Source of the DNA: Coprococcus sp.
GTDB taxonomy: Bacteria; Bacillota_A; Clostridia; Lachnospirales; Lachnospiraceae
Length of the DNA stretch: 64,000 nt
Reading direction: 5' to 3'
NCBI GenBank assembly: GCA_017624085.1
Contig: JAGANU010000004.1
Span: 1 to 64,000 of the forward strand
Shown: piece after piece, positions 8,752 to 17,599 of the stretch
Layout of the letters: each line of letters opens with the position of its first letter
How positions within the stretch are numbered: position 1 is the first letter of the stretch
Notes under the pieces: model-generated
What the model saw: only the letters and a program-made list of their open reading frames with translations
Told to the model about the DNA's origin: nothing
Databases searched by the model: none
Position numbers and translations under genes: made by a program

Positions 8752-9876
8752 TTACTCTGCCTCAGCATCTGATGAAGAATCTGACACATAGCTGTCAATT
8801 CCATCTGCAATACCCCTTGCAATCTTGCTCTGATAATCGTCTGTTACAAGAAGGGCCTCGTCGGATGCAGTCGTTATATATCCAACCTCAACTATGGTAA
8901 CCGGAACCGTACTCCAGTTGATACCACTCATAGCATCAGTCTCCCATACTCCCTCGCTGTTTGCTCCTGTAGCTGAGAGAAGTCCTGAAAGAACGTTCTT
9001 TGCAAGACTCTTGCACTTGTCATAAATTGCAGCATTGTACGGATTGGCAGATGTCTGGCACACTGTCATAACACCTGATGCTGAATTATCTGTTGAACCG
9101 TTGGCGTGAATCTTGATAACTGCATCAGCCTCAAGGTTGTTGGCAAACTCAGCCCTTGTTGCATTGCTTATATCCACATCATTGCTTGTTCTCACCATCT
9201 TAACCGTGTATCCTCTTGCAGTGAGCTCAGCCTCAAGCTTCTTTGCAATCTGAAGGTTAAGCTCGTACTCAGCGATTCCGGTTGATACACCTGTATTACC
9301 TATTGTTGCCTTTGGCTTAGTCTTTGCAGCTGCCGGTCCTATAGGCTCTGCCTCGTCATTGGCTTTCTGCTGATGACCCGCATCAATGACAACAATCTTG
9401 CCCGCTCCTACCTGCGCGGAGCTGTCTGATGTATTTTCCTCTGAAGTATCATCTGTTGTTTCCTCTTTTGCTGTGTCTGTGTTGCCACCAACTACCTCAA
9501 GAAGCTCTGAGAAAATGTAATACTCTCCGCCATCTATCAGAACCTTGCTCCACTCATCGTTATAGCCGATTCTGTCAAGCTTAACATCATTTGCAAGCTC
9601 CTGATATATCTCACCATCTGTAGAAGGTGACTTTCTGACATTCAGATAATCCAGTGTCTTAACCTTATCGTTGCAAATGGTAAATCCATCCTTGTCCACA
9701 GTCTCCTTAGCTTCTGTAGTAGCCTCTGTGGTAGGGGCCACAGTTGCCTCAGTTGTGGTCTCTGTAGATGTCTTTTCGGTTGTTGATTCGCTCTTCTTGC
9801 TTCCGCATCCGGCAAATGCCAACACACAAGAAAGACCTATGCACAGTGCAGCATATTTAATATTGATCTTTTTCAT
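8752..9876 (-). CDS. N-acetylmuramoyl-L-alanine amidase, lipoprotein with SH3 domain
   Basis: Peptidoglycan hydrolase that cuts the bond between muramic acid and L-alanine, anchored outside the membrane. Signal peptide with lipobox FAGC gives lipidated Cys24. A Thr/Glu-rich linker (about 30-60) and an SH3-like segment (LDYLNVRKSPSTDGEIYQEL...) precede an Amidase_3 domain from about residue 155. That domain shows zinc ligands in VIDAGHQ, a Glu in TGIAEYELN, His in IKIHANG and the catalytic Glu in VEVGYIT. AAGGAGA lies ahead of the ATG. The family needs zinc and usually acts in cell separation or remodelling. Confidence 0.92.
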   Translation of the reverse strand: MKKINIKYAALCIGLSCVLAFAGCGSKKSESTTEKTSTETTTEATVAPTTEATTEAKETVDKDGFTICNDKVKTLDYLNVRKSPSTDGEIYQELANDVKLDRIGYNDEWSKVLIDGGEYYIFSELLEVVGGNTDTAKEETTDDTSEENTSDSSAQVGAGKIVVIDAGHQQKANDEAEPIGPAAAKTKPKATIGNTGVSTGIAEYELNLQIAKKLEAELTARGYTVKMVRTSNDVDISNATRAEFANNLEADAVIKIHANGSTDNSASGVMTVCQTSANPYNAAIYDKCKSLAKNVLSGLLSATGANSEGVWETDAMSGINWSTVPVTIVEVGYITTASDEALLVTDDYQSKIARGIADGIDSYVSDSSSDAEAE

Positions 9877-10018
9877 ACATATTCTCCTTAAAAAATACTG
9901 TACTCTTTACAAACATATCAATTCATTGTAACACAATCGTAATAACTACTCAAGCACATATTGTAATATCAGTAAACCTCCTGTGTGCAATATCAGTATG
10001 CCTCCTGCATGCCGCTTA

Positions 10019-11287
10019 TTATTCTTCAAACACACACCTTACCATCTCACAAAGTGCCTCATAATCCTTCAGGCAGCCCAGCTCTGCAGCTGAATGCATG
10101 GCGAGAACGGGAACTCCCATATCAACAGCACGAACCGGAATAAATGAGGATGCAATAGGTCCCAAAGTCTGCCCACCCGGCATGCCGGATCTGTTTACCT
10201 GCCTCTGAACAGGTACGTCATACTTCCTTGAGAGTGCAAGTATCACTGCCGCAGCCTCACTGTCACTCACATATCTTTGGCTGGCACTTGATTTAAGGGT
10301 AACGCCCTTTCCTAGAACGATACTGTTTGTAGGGTCACTCTTTTCAGGGTAATTTGGGTGTGTTCCATGGGCCACGTCCAGGGACATCATAAATGCCTGA
10401 CTGAGCAGTCTTCGTCTATCACCCTCAGCTATATTCATATCACCAAGTATTCTCTCTACTATCTGTGAAAGAAGGACTGAGTCTGCTCCCTGCTTTGATC
10501 TGCTGCCTATCTCCTCATTGTCAAACAGTGCGATGATGTTTATATTCTCATCACTCGTATTCTTCATTGCAGACACAAGAGCCGCCACGGATGTAATATT
10601 GTCAAGTCTTGGGGAAAGAATCAGCTCATCCTTATCTCCAATCACGCATCTCTCGTTCATATTATAGAGGTATAAATCATAATCAAGTATTTTATCCTCG
10701 TCAACGTCCAGAAGCTTTGCAACATTTGAAAGAAGCTGGTCTTCGGACTCGCTCTCCCCGGAAAGCCCCATCAGAGGAATGAGCTCCTTCTGGACATTCA
10801 TCTTCTCACTTCCGCTCTTATCCCTAAGGTGTGGCGCCAGGCTTGGGATAACACACATAGCCTTCTTGAAATCACACAAATGTACCTCAGGCGCAAATGG
10901 ATCATCACTACTTACAACAACCTTACCCGCAACTGAGAGAGGTCTGTCAAACCAGGTCTCCTGAATCAGTCCCCCGTAGCTTTCCACATTTAACATTCTG
11001 TAGCCCTCCCTTGTCATATCAGGGCTTGTCTTTATCTTAAGCATAGGAAAATCTGTGTGGGAAAGGCCAATATTAAGCCTTGAAATATGCTCCTTCGTGC
11101 AAGCAGAAAAGGCAACAAGCATAGAAGGATACGGCTTCACATAATACACCCTGCCGCCTTCTATATTCCACTTCTCTGCCATATCAAGCTGTATTCCGCC
11201 ATATTCAAGAAGGATTCTCTCACTTTCTGCCACAACATGAAACTGGGTTTTTCCTTCATCAAGCAATCTATATAAAACTTCCTTCAT
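10019..11287 (-). CDS. apeB: M18 family aminopeptidase
   Basis: Cytoplasmic zinc aminopeptidase removing N-terminal, often acidic, residues. The 422-residue length is normal. Metal and catalytic motifs are intact: LSHTDFP, SPRLDNITS, FDNEEIGSRS, SLDVAHGTHPNYPEKSDP and a C-terminal AMHSAAELG. GGAGGAAATTGT precedes the ATG. It is monocistronic and divergent from tyrA, with its own promoter. Confidence 0.93.
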   Translation of the reverse strand: MKEVLYRLLDEGKTQFHVVAESERILLEYGGIQLDMAEKWNIEGGRVYYVKPYPSMLVAFSACTKEHISRLNIGLSHTDFPMLKIKTSPDMTREGYRMLNVESYGGLIQETWFDRPLSVAGKVVVSSDDPFAPEVHLCDFKKAMCVIPSLAPHLRDKSGSEKMNVQKELIPLMGLSGESESEDQLLSNVAKLLDVDEDKILDYDLYLYNMNERCVIGDKDELILSPRLDNITSVAALVSAMKNTSDENINIIALFDNEEIGSRSKQGADSVLLSQIVERILGDMNIAEGDRRRLLSQAFMMSLDVAHGTHPNYPEKSDPTNSIVLGKGVTLKSSASQRYVSDSEAAAVILALSRKYDVPVQRQVNRSGMPGGQTLGPIASSFIPVRAVDMGVPVLAMHSAAELGCLKDYEALCEMVRCVFEE

Positions 11288-11365
11288 ACAATTTCCTCCT
11301 CATATACATTTTCTCCGAAAGCCATGTCAAATATTACCGGCATCCATAGAAAAGGTCCATGCCCT

Positions 11366-11394
11366 ATTATACTTCACTCAAATTGGCTGTACAA
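11366..11394 (-). promoter_or_regulatory. Promoter of the M18 aminopeptidase gene
   Basis: On the minus strand, -35 TTGTAC at 11394-11389, 17 bp, -10 TATAAT at 11371-11366, giving a leader of about 70 nt. Confidence 0.6.
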
Positions 11395-11408
11395 GTCACT
11401 ATTTATGC

Positions 11409-11437
11409 TTGCCCTAGGATTAAAAAGGCTGTATAAT
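11409..11437 (+). promoter_or_regulatory. tyrA-aroA promoter
   Basis: -35 TTGCCC at 11409-11414, 17 bp, -10 TATAAT at 11432-11437; the RBS AAAGGAGAG lies before the GTG start at 11493. Confidence 0.65.
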
Positions 11438-11492
11438 CCGTTTAGATGCTTTAACACTTTTATGCGTCAAACTGATAAAGGAGAGCGATATC

Positions 11493-12587
11493 GTGAATAA
11501 TTTTTCTATAGGATTTATCGGACTGGGACTTATCGGCGGATCGATTGCCAAGTCTATTCGCCGTATTTTTCCGGATTATAACATCATAGGCTTTGACAAC
11601 GATGAGGCCACCCTAAGGGCAGCAAAAGATGATGGCACTCTTACAGAGTACACCCACGATATAAAGACCATTGGTGGATGTAATTACATTTTTCTCTGTG
11701 CTCCTGTTCACTACAACATTGAATATTTGAAGGAGCTGAAGCCCTTCCTTTCTGATAACACTATCCTCACGGACGTTGGAAGCGTTAAGCTTGATATATA
11801 TGAAGCAGTGAAAGAAATGGGGCTTTCTGAGTACTTTGTGGGCGGACACCCTATGGTTGGCTCAGAGAGATCCGGATATGATGCTGCATCGGACAGACTT
11901 ATAGAGAACGCTTACTATTTTATCACTCCCGCTGAAGATGTACAACCTGGTAAGACTGACGAATTCTCTACTTTTATCGGGGACCTGGGAGCAATTCCTA
12001 TCACCTACTCTCCTGTTGAGCACGATAGGATAACCTCATACATAAGTCACGTTCCACATATTATCGCGGCATCCCTTGTGAATCTGGTGTCTGCTGCAGA
12101 CAGCCCCGACAACATATTCAAGTCCCTGGCTGCCGGAGGATTTAAGGATATTACAAGAATTGCATCCTCCAATCCTGTTGTGTGGGAGCATATTCTTCTG
12201 GCAAATCCGGACAACATAGTGAACGGACTTCAGGAATATATTGAGCTTATAAACAAAATGATTTATTATATAAAAGGCTCGGATGGTCAGGGAATCAACC
12301 GGTTCTTTGCTTCGGCAAGGACATACAGAGATTCTATTCCGAACAACAGCAGCGGTGTAATAAGGATGCACCATGAGCTCTTCGTTGATATACCGGACGA
12401 GTCAGGTGCCATTGCCAAGGTCACTATGCATCTTGCAAATGCTGACATAAACCTTAAGAACCTTGGTGTATCCCACAATAGAGAGGATGAGGAAGGTGTG
12501 CTCAGGCTTTCCTTCTACGACGACGATGCAAGAGGCGCCGCCGAGGCCATCCTTGGCAAAGCGGGATACAAAATATACAATAGATAA
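11493..12587 (+). CDS. tyrA: Prephenate dehydrogenase with C-terminal ACT domain
   Basis: Oxidatively decarboxylates prephenate to 4-hydroxyphenylpyruvate with NAD(P), the committed step to tyrosine. The N-terminal Rossmann motif GLGLIGGSIAKSI (residues 10-22) is followed by GGHPMVGSE and HDRITSYISHVPHIIA of the catalytic domain. The last 75 residues (LFVDIPDESGAIAKVTMHLANADINLKNL) form an ACT domain, probably for tyrosine feedback. The start is GTG, chosen because AAAGGAG lies just upstream. aroA begins 16 bp after the stop, so both share one transcript. Confidence 0.94.
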   Translation: MNNFSIGFIGLGLIGGSIAKSIRRIFPDYNIIGFDNDEATLRAAKDDGTLTEYTHDIKTIGGCNYIFLCAPVHYNIEYLKELKPFLSDNTILTDVGSVKLDIYEAVKEMGLSEYFVGGHPMVGSERSGYDAASDRLIENAYYFITPAEDVQPGKTDEFSTFIGDLGAIPITYSPVEHDRITSYISHVPHIIAASLVNLVSAADSPDNIFKSLAAGGFKDITRIASSNPVVWEHILLANPDNIVNGLQEYIELINKMIYYIKGSDGQGINRFFASARTYRDSIPNNSSGVIRMHHELFVDIPDESGAIAKVTMHLANADINLKNLGVSHNREDEEGVLRLSFYDDDARGAAEAILGKAGYKIYNR

Positions 12588-12603
12588 TACAGAGGACATT
12601 CAC

Positions 12604-13878
12604 ATGCTATTTAACAAAACTACTTCATTAAGGGGAGAGGTTACTATCCCCGGCGATAAATCAATATCACACAGATCCGTTATGTTTGGATCCATAGCCG
12701 ACGGTATAACAGAGGTTCACGGTTTTTTAAACGGTGCAGACTGTATCTCCTCCATGAACTGTTTCAGACAAATGGGAGTAGACATAAACTATGACGGAGA
12801 GATTGTAACCATACACGGAAAAGGAATGCACGGTCTTACAAAGCCTGCTGATACCCTTGATGTTGGAAACAGCGGTACTACAACAAGACTTATATCAGGA
12901 ATACTTGCTGCCCAGCAATTTGAAAGCAGACTTATAGGTGATGCATCCATCTGCAAAAGACCTATGAAAAGAATTATGACTCCCCTTACTATGATGGGCG
13001 CAGACATCACCTCAGAGCTTGGCAACGGCTGCGCACCACTTCTAATAAAGGGTACCCGTCTTCACGGAATAGATTACAATTCCCCTGTGGCATCAGCCCA
13101 GGTCAAGTCCTGTGTACTTCTTGCCGGTCTTTACGCTGATGGCATAACAAGCGTCACGGAGCCTTATGTTTCAAGAAACCATACAGAGCTCATGCTTGAG
13201 TCCTTCGGCGCAGATATTAAGACAGTAGGAACAACAGCAACCATAAAGCCTGCAGACAGACTCCATGGCCAGAAGATACTCGTTCCCGGAGATATATCCT
13301 CTGCCGCCTATTTCCTTGTTGCAGGACTAATTACACCAAATTCAGAAATCACCGTTAAGAATGTGGGAATCAATGCTACAAGAGACGGCATTCTTGAAGT
13401 AATAAAGGCAATGGGCGGAAAGATGCAGTACTCAAATGTTAAGTCCGACATTGGAGAGCCTACAGCTGATATCACAGTTAAGACCTCAGAGCTTACGGGC
13501 TGCATAATTGAAGATGAAATCATTCCAAAGCTAATAGACGAGATTCCTATCATTGCTATCCTTGCCTGCTTTGCCAAGGGCGAGACAATCATAAGGGATG
13601 CCGCCGAGCTTAAGGTAAAGGAATCCAACCGAATTGATGTTATGGTTCATGCCTTAAAGTCCATGGGCGCTGACATTACAGGAACAGATGACGGCATGAT
13701 TATCCGTGGAGGAAGGCCACTACACGGTGCCGTAATAGACAGCCACTTAGATCACCGCATCGCCATGAGCTTTGCAATTGCCGGACTTAACGCAGATGGC
13801 GACACGGATATTACCGGAGCTGAATGCGTGAATATATCATACCCTGGGTTTTATGATGATCTGGCGGGACTGGCATAA
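12604..13878 (+). CDS. aroA: 3-phosphoshikimate 1-carboxyvinyltransferase (EPSP synthase)
   Basis: Transfers the enolpyruvyl group of PEP to shikimate-3-phosphate in the shikimate pathway. The 424-residue length is standard. Conserved segments: GDKSISHRSVMFGSIA near 18-33, NSGTTTRLISGIL, RPMKRIMTPL, KSCVLLAGLYADG and DHRIAMSFAIAGL near the C-terminus. The frame stays open back to 12463 inside tyrA, but MLFNKTTSLRGEV at 12604 matches family N-termini and has AGAGGA upstream. It is translated from the tyrA transcript. Confidence 0.96.
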   Translation: MLFNKTTSLRGEVTIPGDKSISHRSVMFGSIADGITEVHGFLNGADCISSMNCFRQMGVDINYDGEIVTIHGKGMHGLTKPADTLDVGNSGTTTRLISGILAAQQFESRLIGDASICKRPMKRIMTPLTMMGADITSELGNGCAPLLIKGTRLHGIDYNSPVASAQVKSCVLLAGLYADGITSVTEPYVSRNHTELMLESFGADIKTVGTTATIKPADRLHGQKILVPGDISSAAYFLVAGLITPNSEITVKNVGINATRDGILEVIKAMGGKMQYSNVKSDIGEPTADITVKTSELTGCIIEDEIIPKLIDEIPIIAILACFAKGETIIRDAAELKVKESNRIDVMVHALKSMGADITGTDDGMIIRGGRPLHGAVIDSHLDHRIAMSFAIAGLNADGDTDITGAECVNISYPGFYDDLAGLA

Positions 13879-13893
13879 TTATGAAAAAGAAAG

Positions 13894-13916
13894 CCAGGTA
13901 CGACTCCCGCACCTGG
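13894..13916 (+). terminator. Terminator after aroA
   Basis: Stem CCAGGT / ACCTGG extended by CG/CG pairing, with ATTTCTTTT following on the plus strand. Confidence 0.6.
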
Positions 13917-13964
13917 ATTTCTTTTATCCAATTGATCTGCTTTATTCTGCTATGGTGCAGATGA

Positions 13965-14090
13965 TCAGCTATGCATTTTTCTTCCGCATCCACTGCAATA
14001 CTCATCCCTGACTGATATTCTTGTTTCGCAGTCCGGACATTTCACATAAATTGTGGCTCCGCAGAGAGCACAATTGTCATAACTATTCAA
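13965..14090 (-). pseudogene. Zinc-ribbon ORF, probable truncated remnant
   Basis: A 41-residue frame not preceded by its own RBS. From a possible TTG at 14090, which overlaps the TAG stop of the upstream ATPase gene, it reads NSYDNCALCGATIYVKCPDC, then a third CxxC in EYCSGCGRKMHS, and stops at TGA 13965. Three CxxC pairs identify a zinc-ribbon (double zinc ribbon-like) tail. Upstream the frame meets a stop at once inside the ATPase gene. It is most likely the 3' end of a longer zinc-ribbon gene whose front was lost when the ATPase arrived; a tiny translationally coupled zinc protein is the alternative. Confidence 0.5.
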
Positions 14091-15381
14091 TCAAAATATT
14101 TTCTATTGCATACAATGGCAGATTAACAAGCCATTCTTCCTTTTTGTAATCGGTCATTGAAGTGCGGACAGACAATTCAGGTTCAAACTTTTCTTTATAT
14201 ATTTTCAAACTCTTAGCTTTAAGGTTTGTTTCAGCTTTTACTTCAACCGGAATAATTTGTTCGCCCGTGTCAACAACAAAATCAATTTCGCAGGAACCTC
14301 TGTCATTTGTGTAATAGTAAACATCCAAATCTTCGATAGTTTTTAGCTGCTGGCAAACATATTGCTCAGTCAAAGCACCTTTAAATTCAATAAAAAGATC
14401 ATTGCCGTCAAGTAATGTGCGCTGACGAAGTCCTGTCATACATCCGAGGAGTCCTACATCCAAAATAAACAGCTTAAACGCTTTCAAATCCTCGTATGCC
14501 TTCAATGGTATGCCTGCGGCATTTACACGACTGACTTTATGAACAAGTCCACAATCGGAAAGCCACATAATGGCTGCTTCATATTCTCTTGCTCTACCGC
14601 CTTCACGCACAAGTCCATAGATAAATTTTTTATTTTCTCTCGCAAGCTGTGAAGGAATACTGTTCCAAAGCATACGAATTTTTGGAACTATTTCGTTCGG
14701 TGCATGTTTAGAAAAATCTTGTTCATATGCCGCAAGAATTCTTTTTTGAATCTCACGAACCTCTTTAAAATCTTTATCCTCGGCAAAGCTTTGAACAGCT
14801 TCCGGCATACCGCCTACAAAATAATAGTGTTTAAGTGCGTCAATATAAATTTGCTTAAAACTGGTAATCATTTCATAATCTTGCTTTTTCAAAAGCTCAG
14901 CAAAACGTTCATTGCCCGTTGCCATTAAAAATTCACTGAACGAAAGAGGATATAGTTTCAGGAAATCAACCTTCCCAACAGGAAAAGATGTTCCATGATG
15001 CAAAGCAATTCCTAAAAGCGAACCGGCACAAACTATATGATATTGCGGTGCATTTTCATAAAAATATTTTAGCGAAGCAAGCGCTCTCGGCACCTCTTGA
15101 ACCTCGTCAAAAATCAGCAGCGTGTTATCAGGGATAATCTTATGTCCGACATACAATTCTAAACCCATAATCAAGCGGTCGATATCCAGATCGGAATCAA
15201 ACAAATCCGCCATTCTTGAGTTAGAATCAAAGTTAATATATACAGTGTTTTCATATGCCTGTCTGCCAAACTCTTTCATAAGCCAGGTTTTGCCGACCTG
15301 CCTTGCCCCCTCAATAATCAAGGGCTTGCGTCGTTTACTTTCTTTCCATTTATATAATTTTTCAATTGCAATTCGATACAT
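14083..15381 (-). CDS. AAA_14 / DUF4143 family ATPase
   Basis: A 432-residue protein of a widespread accessory family with unknown role. Walker A GARQVGKT is at 25-32 and Walker B LLIFDEVQE at 88-96 (AAA_14). DUF4143 covers about 205-365, and the C-terminus (SCEIDFVVDTGEQIIPVEVKAE) has the D...EVK pattern of a PD-(D/E)xK nuclease-like fold. Such genes are usually single, patchily distributed and horizontally spread; a toxin or defence role has been proposed but not shown. A promoter lies upstream. Base composition is more AT-rich than that of aroA next door. Confidence 0.88.
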   Translation of the reverse strand: MYRIAIEKLYKWKESKRRKPLIIEGARQVGKTWLMKEFGRQAYENTVYINFDSNSRMADLFDSDLDIDRLIMGLELYVGHKIIPDNTLLIFDEVQEVPRALASLKYFYENAPQYHIVCAGSLLGIALHHGTSFPVGKVDFLKLYPLSFSEFLMATGNERFAELLKKQDYEMITSFKQIYIDALKHYYFVGGMPEAVQSFAEDKDFKEVREIQKRILAAYEQDFSKHAPNEIVPKIRMLWNSIPSQLARENKKFIYGLVREGGRAREYEAAIMWLSDCGLVHKVSRVNAAGIPLKAYEDLKAFKLFILDVGLLGCMTGLRQRTLLDGNDLFIEFKGALTEQYVCQQLKTIEDLDVYYYTNDRGSCEIDFVVDTGEQIIPVEVKAETNLKAKSLKIYKEKFEPELSVRTSMTDYKKEEWLVNLPLYAIENILIE

Positions 15382-15410
15382 ACAGTGCCTCCTTTCTATG
15401 AATCATTATT

Positions 15411-15439
15411 AGTATATCTCGCTGTGCCAAAATATACAA
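15411..15439 (-). promoter_or_regulatory. Promoter of the AAA_14/DUF4143 ATPase gene
   Basis: -35 TTGTAT at 15439-15434, 17 bp, -10 TATACT at 15416-15411, about 30 bp ahead of the start codon. Confidence 0.55.
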
Positions 15440-15521
15440 CGAATATTTGTGTGATATGCCATTTTTTGCAACGAAATAGTGGGAGTTTTCCATCTTTGCT
15501 GCCATCCCATAGCTGGCAAAC

Positions 15522-15560
15522 AAAAGACAGATGCAGAAAATCCACACCTGTCTTTTTCTA
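15522..15560. terminator. Hairpin between the fibronectin remnant and the ATPase gene
   Basis: AAAAGACAG at 15522-15530 pairs with CTGTCTTTT at 15549-15557. On the minus strand it would end the export operon and the remnant behind it. Apart from this and the ATPase promoter, 15382-15582 shows nothing recognisable. Confidence 0.55.
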
Positions 15561-15582
15561 AATATCACAGCATCTACTGTCA

Positions 15583-15762
15583 CTATCTTACATTTATTTT
15601 CTTTATTGTGCTAAAAGCTCCATAAACCTTCTTATTATCAATAACTTTATAGCTTCTGACTTTCACATAATAAATTTTTCCTGATATAAGTCTTGTAAAT
15701 TGTTTACTATATGTTTTATTTGTTTTAATATAATAAATCTTTTTGCCTTTAACAAATTTCCT
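15583..15762 (-). pseudogene. C-terminal fragment of a fibronectin type III-like surface protein
   Basis: 59 codons directly behind, and in the same frame as, the permease stop codon at 15763. The translation (KGKKIYYIKTNKTYSKQF..., then GKIYYVKVRSYKV, KKVYGAFSTIKKINV, stop) is the last strands of the fibronectin-III-like domain common in Lachnospiraceae and Clostridia cell-surface proteins. It has no start codon or RBS and no N-terminal part. It is most likely a relic left by the insertion or deletion that formed this island. Reading through the stop could in principle append it to the permease, but no reason for that is visible. Confidence 0.65.
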
Positions 15763-16983
15763 TTATTCAAACGAGCGATTATTTTTTACAAGATCCATTA
15801 CCTTTTTATTTACTATGCATCTCACAAAGAACTGCTTTATCAAAACATCTATTGCTAAGATAACGCATCCAAAAGCAAATAAATACAGGAAACCTATTTT
15901 AATATTGTCCAGTCCAATTATCAAAATAAATATAAGTATAATAACCGCCACTGACACTGCACTAATACTAATCACTATTTTATCTACAATATTGCCATAG
16001 ATTTTCAACAATTCTTTTTTTGAATAACCCATTTGTTTTAATATTCCTATATCCTTTGATGACCCCTTTATATAATTATTTATTGCCATAACCAAATTGA
16101 ATATAGTAAAGATTATTAAAATAACGGAAGCAATAAACATCACAATAATTGATTTGCTAAGCGACTCTCCTATATCATCAAATGATTTGAAAACAAAATT
16201 GGTCAGAAAATCATTTTTATTAACAAGCTTAGCAACTTTGTCAACATCTGATATATTATCCACATAAATAAAAACTTTATATATCGGTTCTGCAGCCTTT
16301 ATCCTTCTTAATGACTCCTCTGTTATCTCTTCGCCATAACACATCTTGTACATAGATTTAAACGTATCGTAGCTAACAAAACACATTTCTTCATCAAATG
16401 CACTATACAAATTTATACCTTCACTAAATACTGCATTCTGAACTCTAAGCTCCATTGGGGATTCCTCAAAAAGACTAATGCCATCTCTTTCTATCGAAAC
16501 CTGAGGCAAAAGGAGCGTTATTGTATTTGATGTATACTTCATATCAGTATACATAATATTTGATTGCATATCTTCATTATCTTTTAATATGTATCTTTCT
16601 CCATTCCTATCAACGCTATATAGATTGATTTGTTCATCCAACTCGTTAGCATTTATACCATACCTAAACTGATATATTGAAAATACATCACAATTGTATT
16701 CATTCACCAACTGAGTTAATTCTTCTACAAATCTAATGTCTATCGAGTTATATGTATCATTGGAATATTTCCCCGAAACTTCAATAATATGGGTGTTTTC
16801 GTTATTTATAAAATTATCATTGATACTTTCGATTTGCTTGTATATAACAGATAAACATATTGTTAATACACTGACAGATAACACAAAAGATATAATTGAT
16901 ATTCTCATTTGTGGTGTGGCTTTTTTCATCAACAATTTTGAAATTTTAGTTAGAATCATTTTTCTTTTCATATATCTTCCCAT
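15763..16983 (-). CDS. FtsX/MacB-like ABC permease
   Basis: Membrane subunit working with the ATPase encoded just upstream. One helix near 27-47, a large extracytoplasmic region (about 48-270), then three C-terminal helices carrying the FtsX signature (IVMFIASVILIIFTIFNLV, SSKDIGILKQMGYSKKELLKIY). This 1+3 topology is that of MacB/LolE-type systems, which act on periplasmic or surface-exposed substrates rather than pumping across the membrane. The frame overlaps the ATPase gene by 38 bp; Met5 (16971) or Met9 (16959) may be the true start. Very AT-rich. The substrate is likely the secreted protein or a lipid or peptide linked to it. Confidence 0.82.
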   Translation of the reverse strand: MGRYMKRKMILTKISKLLMKKATPQMRISIISFVLSVSVLTICLSVIYKQIESINDNFINNENTHIIEVSGKYSNDTYNSIDIRFVEELTQLVNEYNCDVFSIYQFRYGINANELDEQINLYSVDRNGERYILKDNEDMQSNIMYTDMKYTSNTITLLLPQVSIERDGISLFEESPMELRVQNAVFSEGINLYSAFDEEMCFVSYDTFKSMYKMCYGEEITEESLRRIKAAEPIYKVFIYVDNISDVDKVAKLVNKNDFLTNFVFKSFDDIGESLSKSIIVMFIASVILIIFTIFNLVMAINNYIKGSSKDIGILKQMGYSKKELLKIYGNIVDKIVISISAVSVAVIILIFILIIGLDNIKIGFLYLFAFGCVILAIDVLIKQFFVRCIVNKKVMDLVKNNRSFE

Positions 16984-17599
16984 TTCTCAGCTTTATCTGT
17001 ACCTCATTTTTTATTCCCGGCATATCATCATGAGTTGCAATAATTACAACCTTTCCAGATGAATACTCATTTATCATATTAATAATCTCTTTTCTGTTTT
17101 CAGGATCAATATTGGATACCGGTTCATCTAATAAAAGTATACTAGAATCAATCAACATCATCCCTGCCAATGCTACTCTCTGTCGTTCTCCACCCGAAAG
17201 CTTGTGTACTTTCCTGTTTATTAAGTCTTTTATTTTGAATTTTTCCAATATCACCGACAATTCTTTTTGTAGTTCTTCTATATTCCAATTGGTTATTTCA
17301 CTATTAGCATAATACTTAATAGCAATATTCTCCATAACCGTAAGATTAGAAAATAGCATACTATCCTGAAACATATATTGTATCATATTATCATTACTTC
17401 TTATTATGACACCACTATCCACATCTTCATATCCTGCTATTATATTTAGAAGTGTACTCTTTCCTATTCCGCTCTCGCCCTGTAGCAAATAACATGTATT
17501 GAAATAAAAATCATAACTCAGATCATTAAAAATAATTTTTTCCTTATAATTTTTACTTATATTCCTTAATGAAATACATTTTCTATCATCTTGTTCCAC
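16946..17599 (-). CDS. ABC transporter ATPase, LolD/MacB type
   Basis: A 217-residue stand-alone ATPase. Walker A GESGIGKST at 41-49, Q-loop Gln78, signature LSGGERQR at 134-141, Walker B ILLLDEP at 154-160 and switch His190 in ATHD are all intact, so it should be active. Compact size and lack of a C-terminal extension match LolD/MacB ATPases that partner FtsX-type permeases. It overlaps the lipoprotein gene upstream by 14 bp and the permease gene downstream, so the three are co-translated. Confidence 0.92.
   Translation of the reverse strand: MEQDDRKCISLRNISKNYKEKIIFNDLSYDFYFNTCYLLQGESGIGKSTLLNIIAGYEDVDSGVIIRSNDNMIQYMFQDSMLFSNLTVMENIAIKYYANSEITNWNIEELQKELSVILEKFKIKDLINRKVHKLSGGERQRVALAGMMLIDSSILLLDEPVSNIDPENRKEIINMINEYSSGKVVIIATHDDMPGIKNEVQIKLRNGKIYEKKNDSN

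Noticed and set aside
12463..12603. N-terminal extension of aroA by 47 codons
   Set aside because: It lies within the tyrA gene, lacks an RBS, and family proteins begin at MLFNKTTSLRG.
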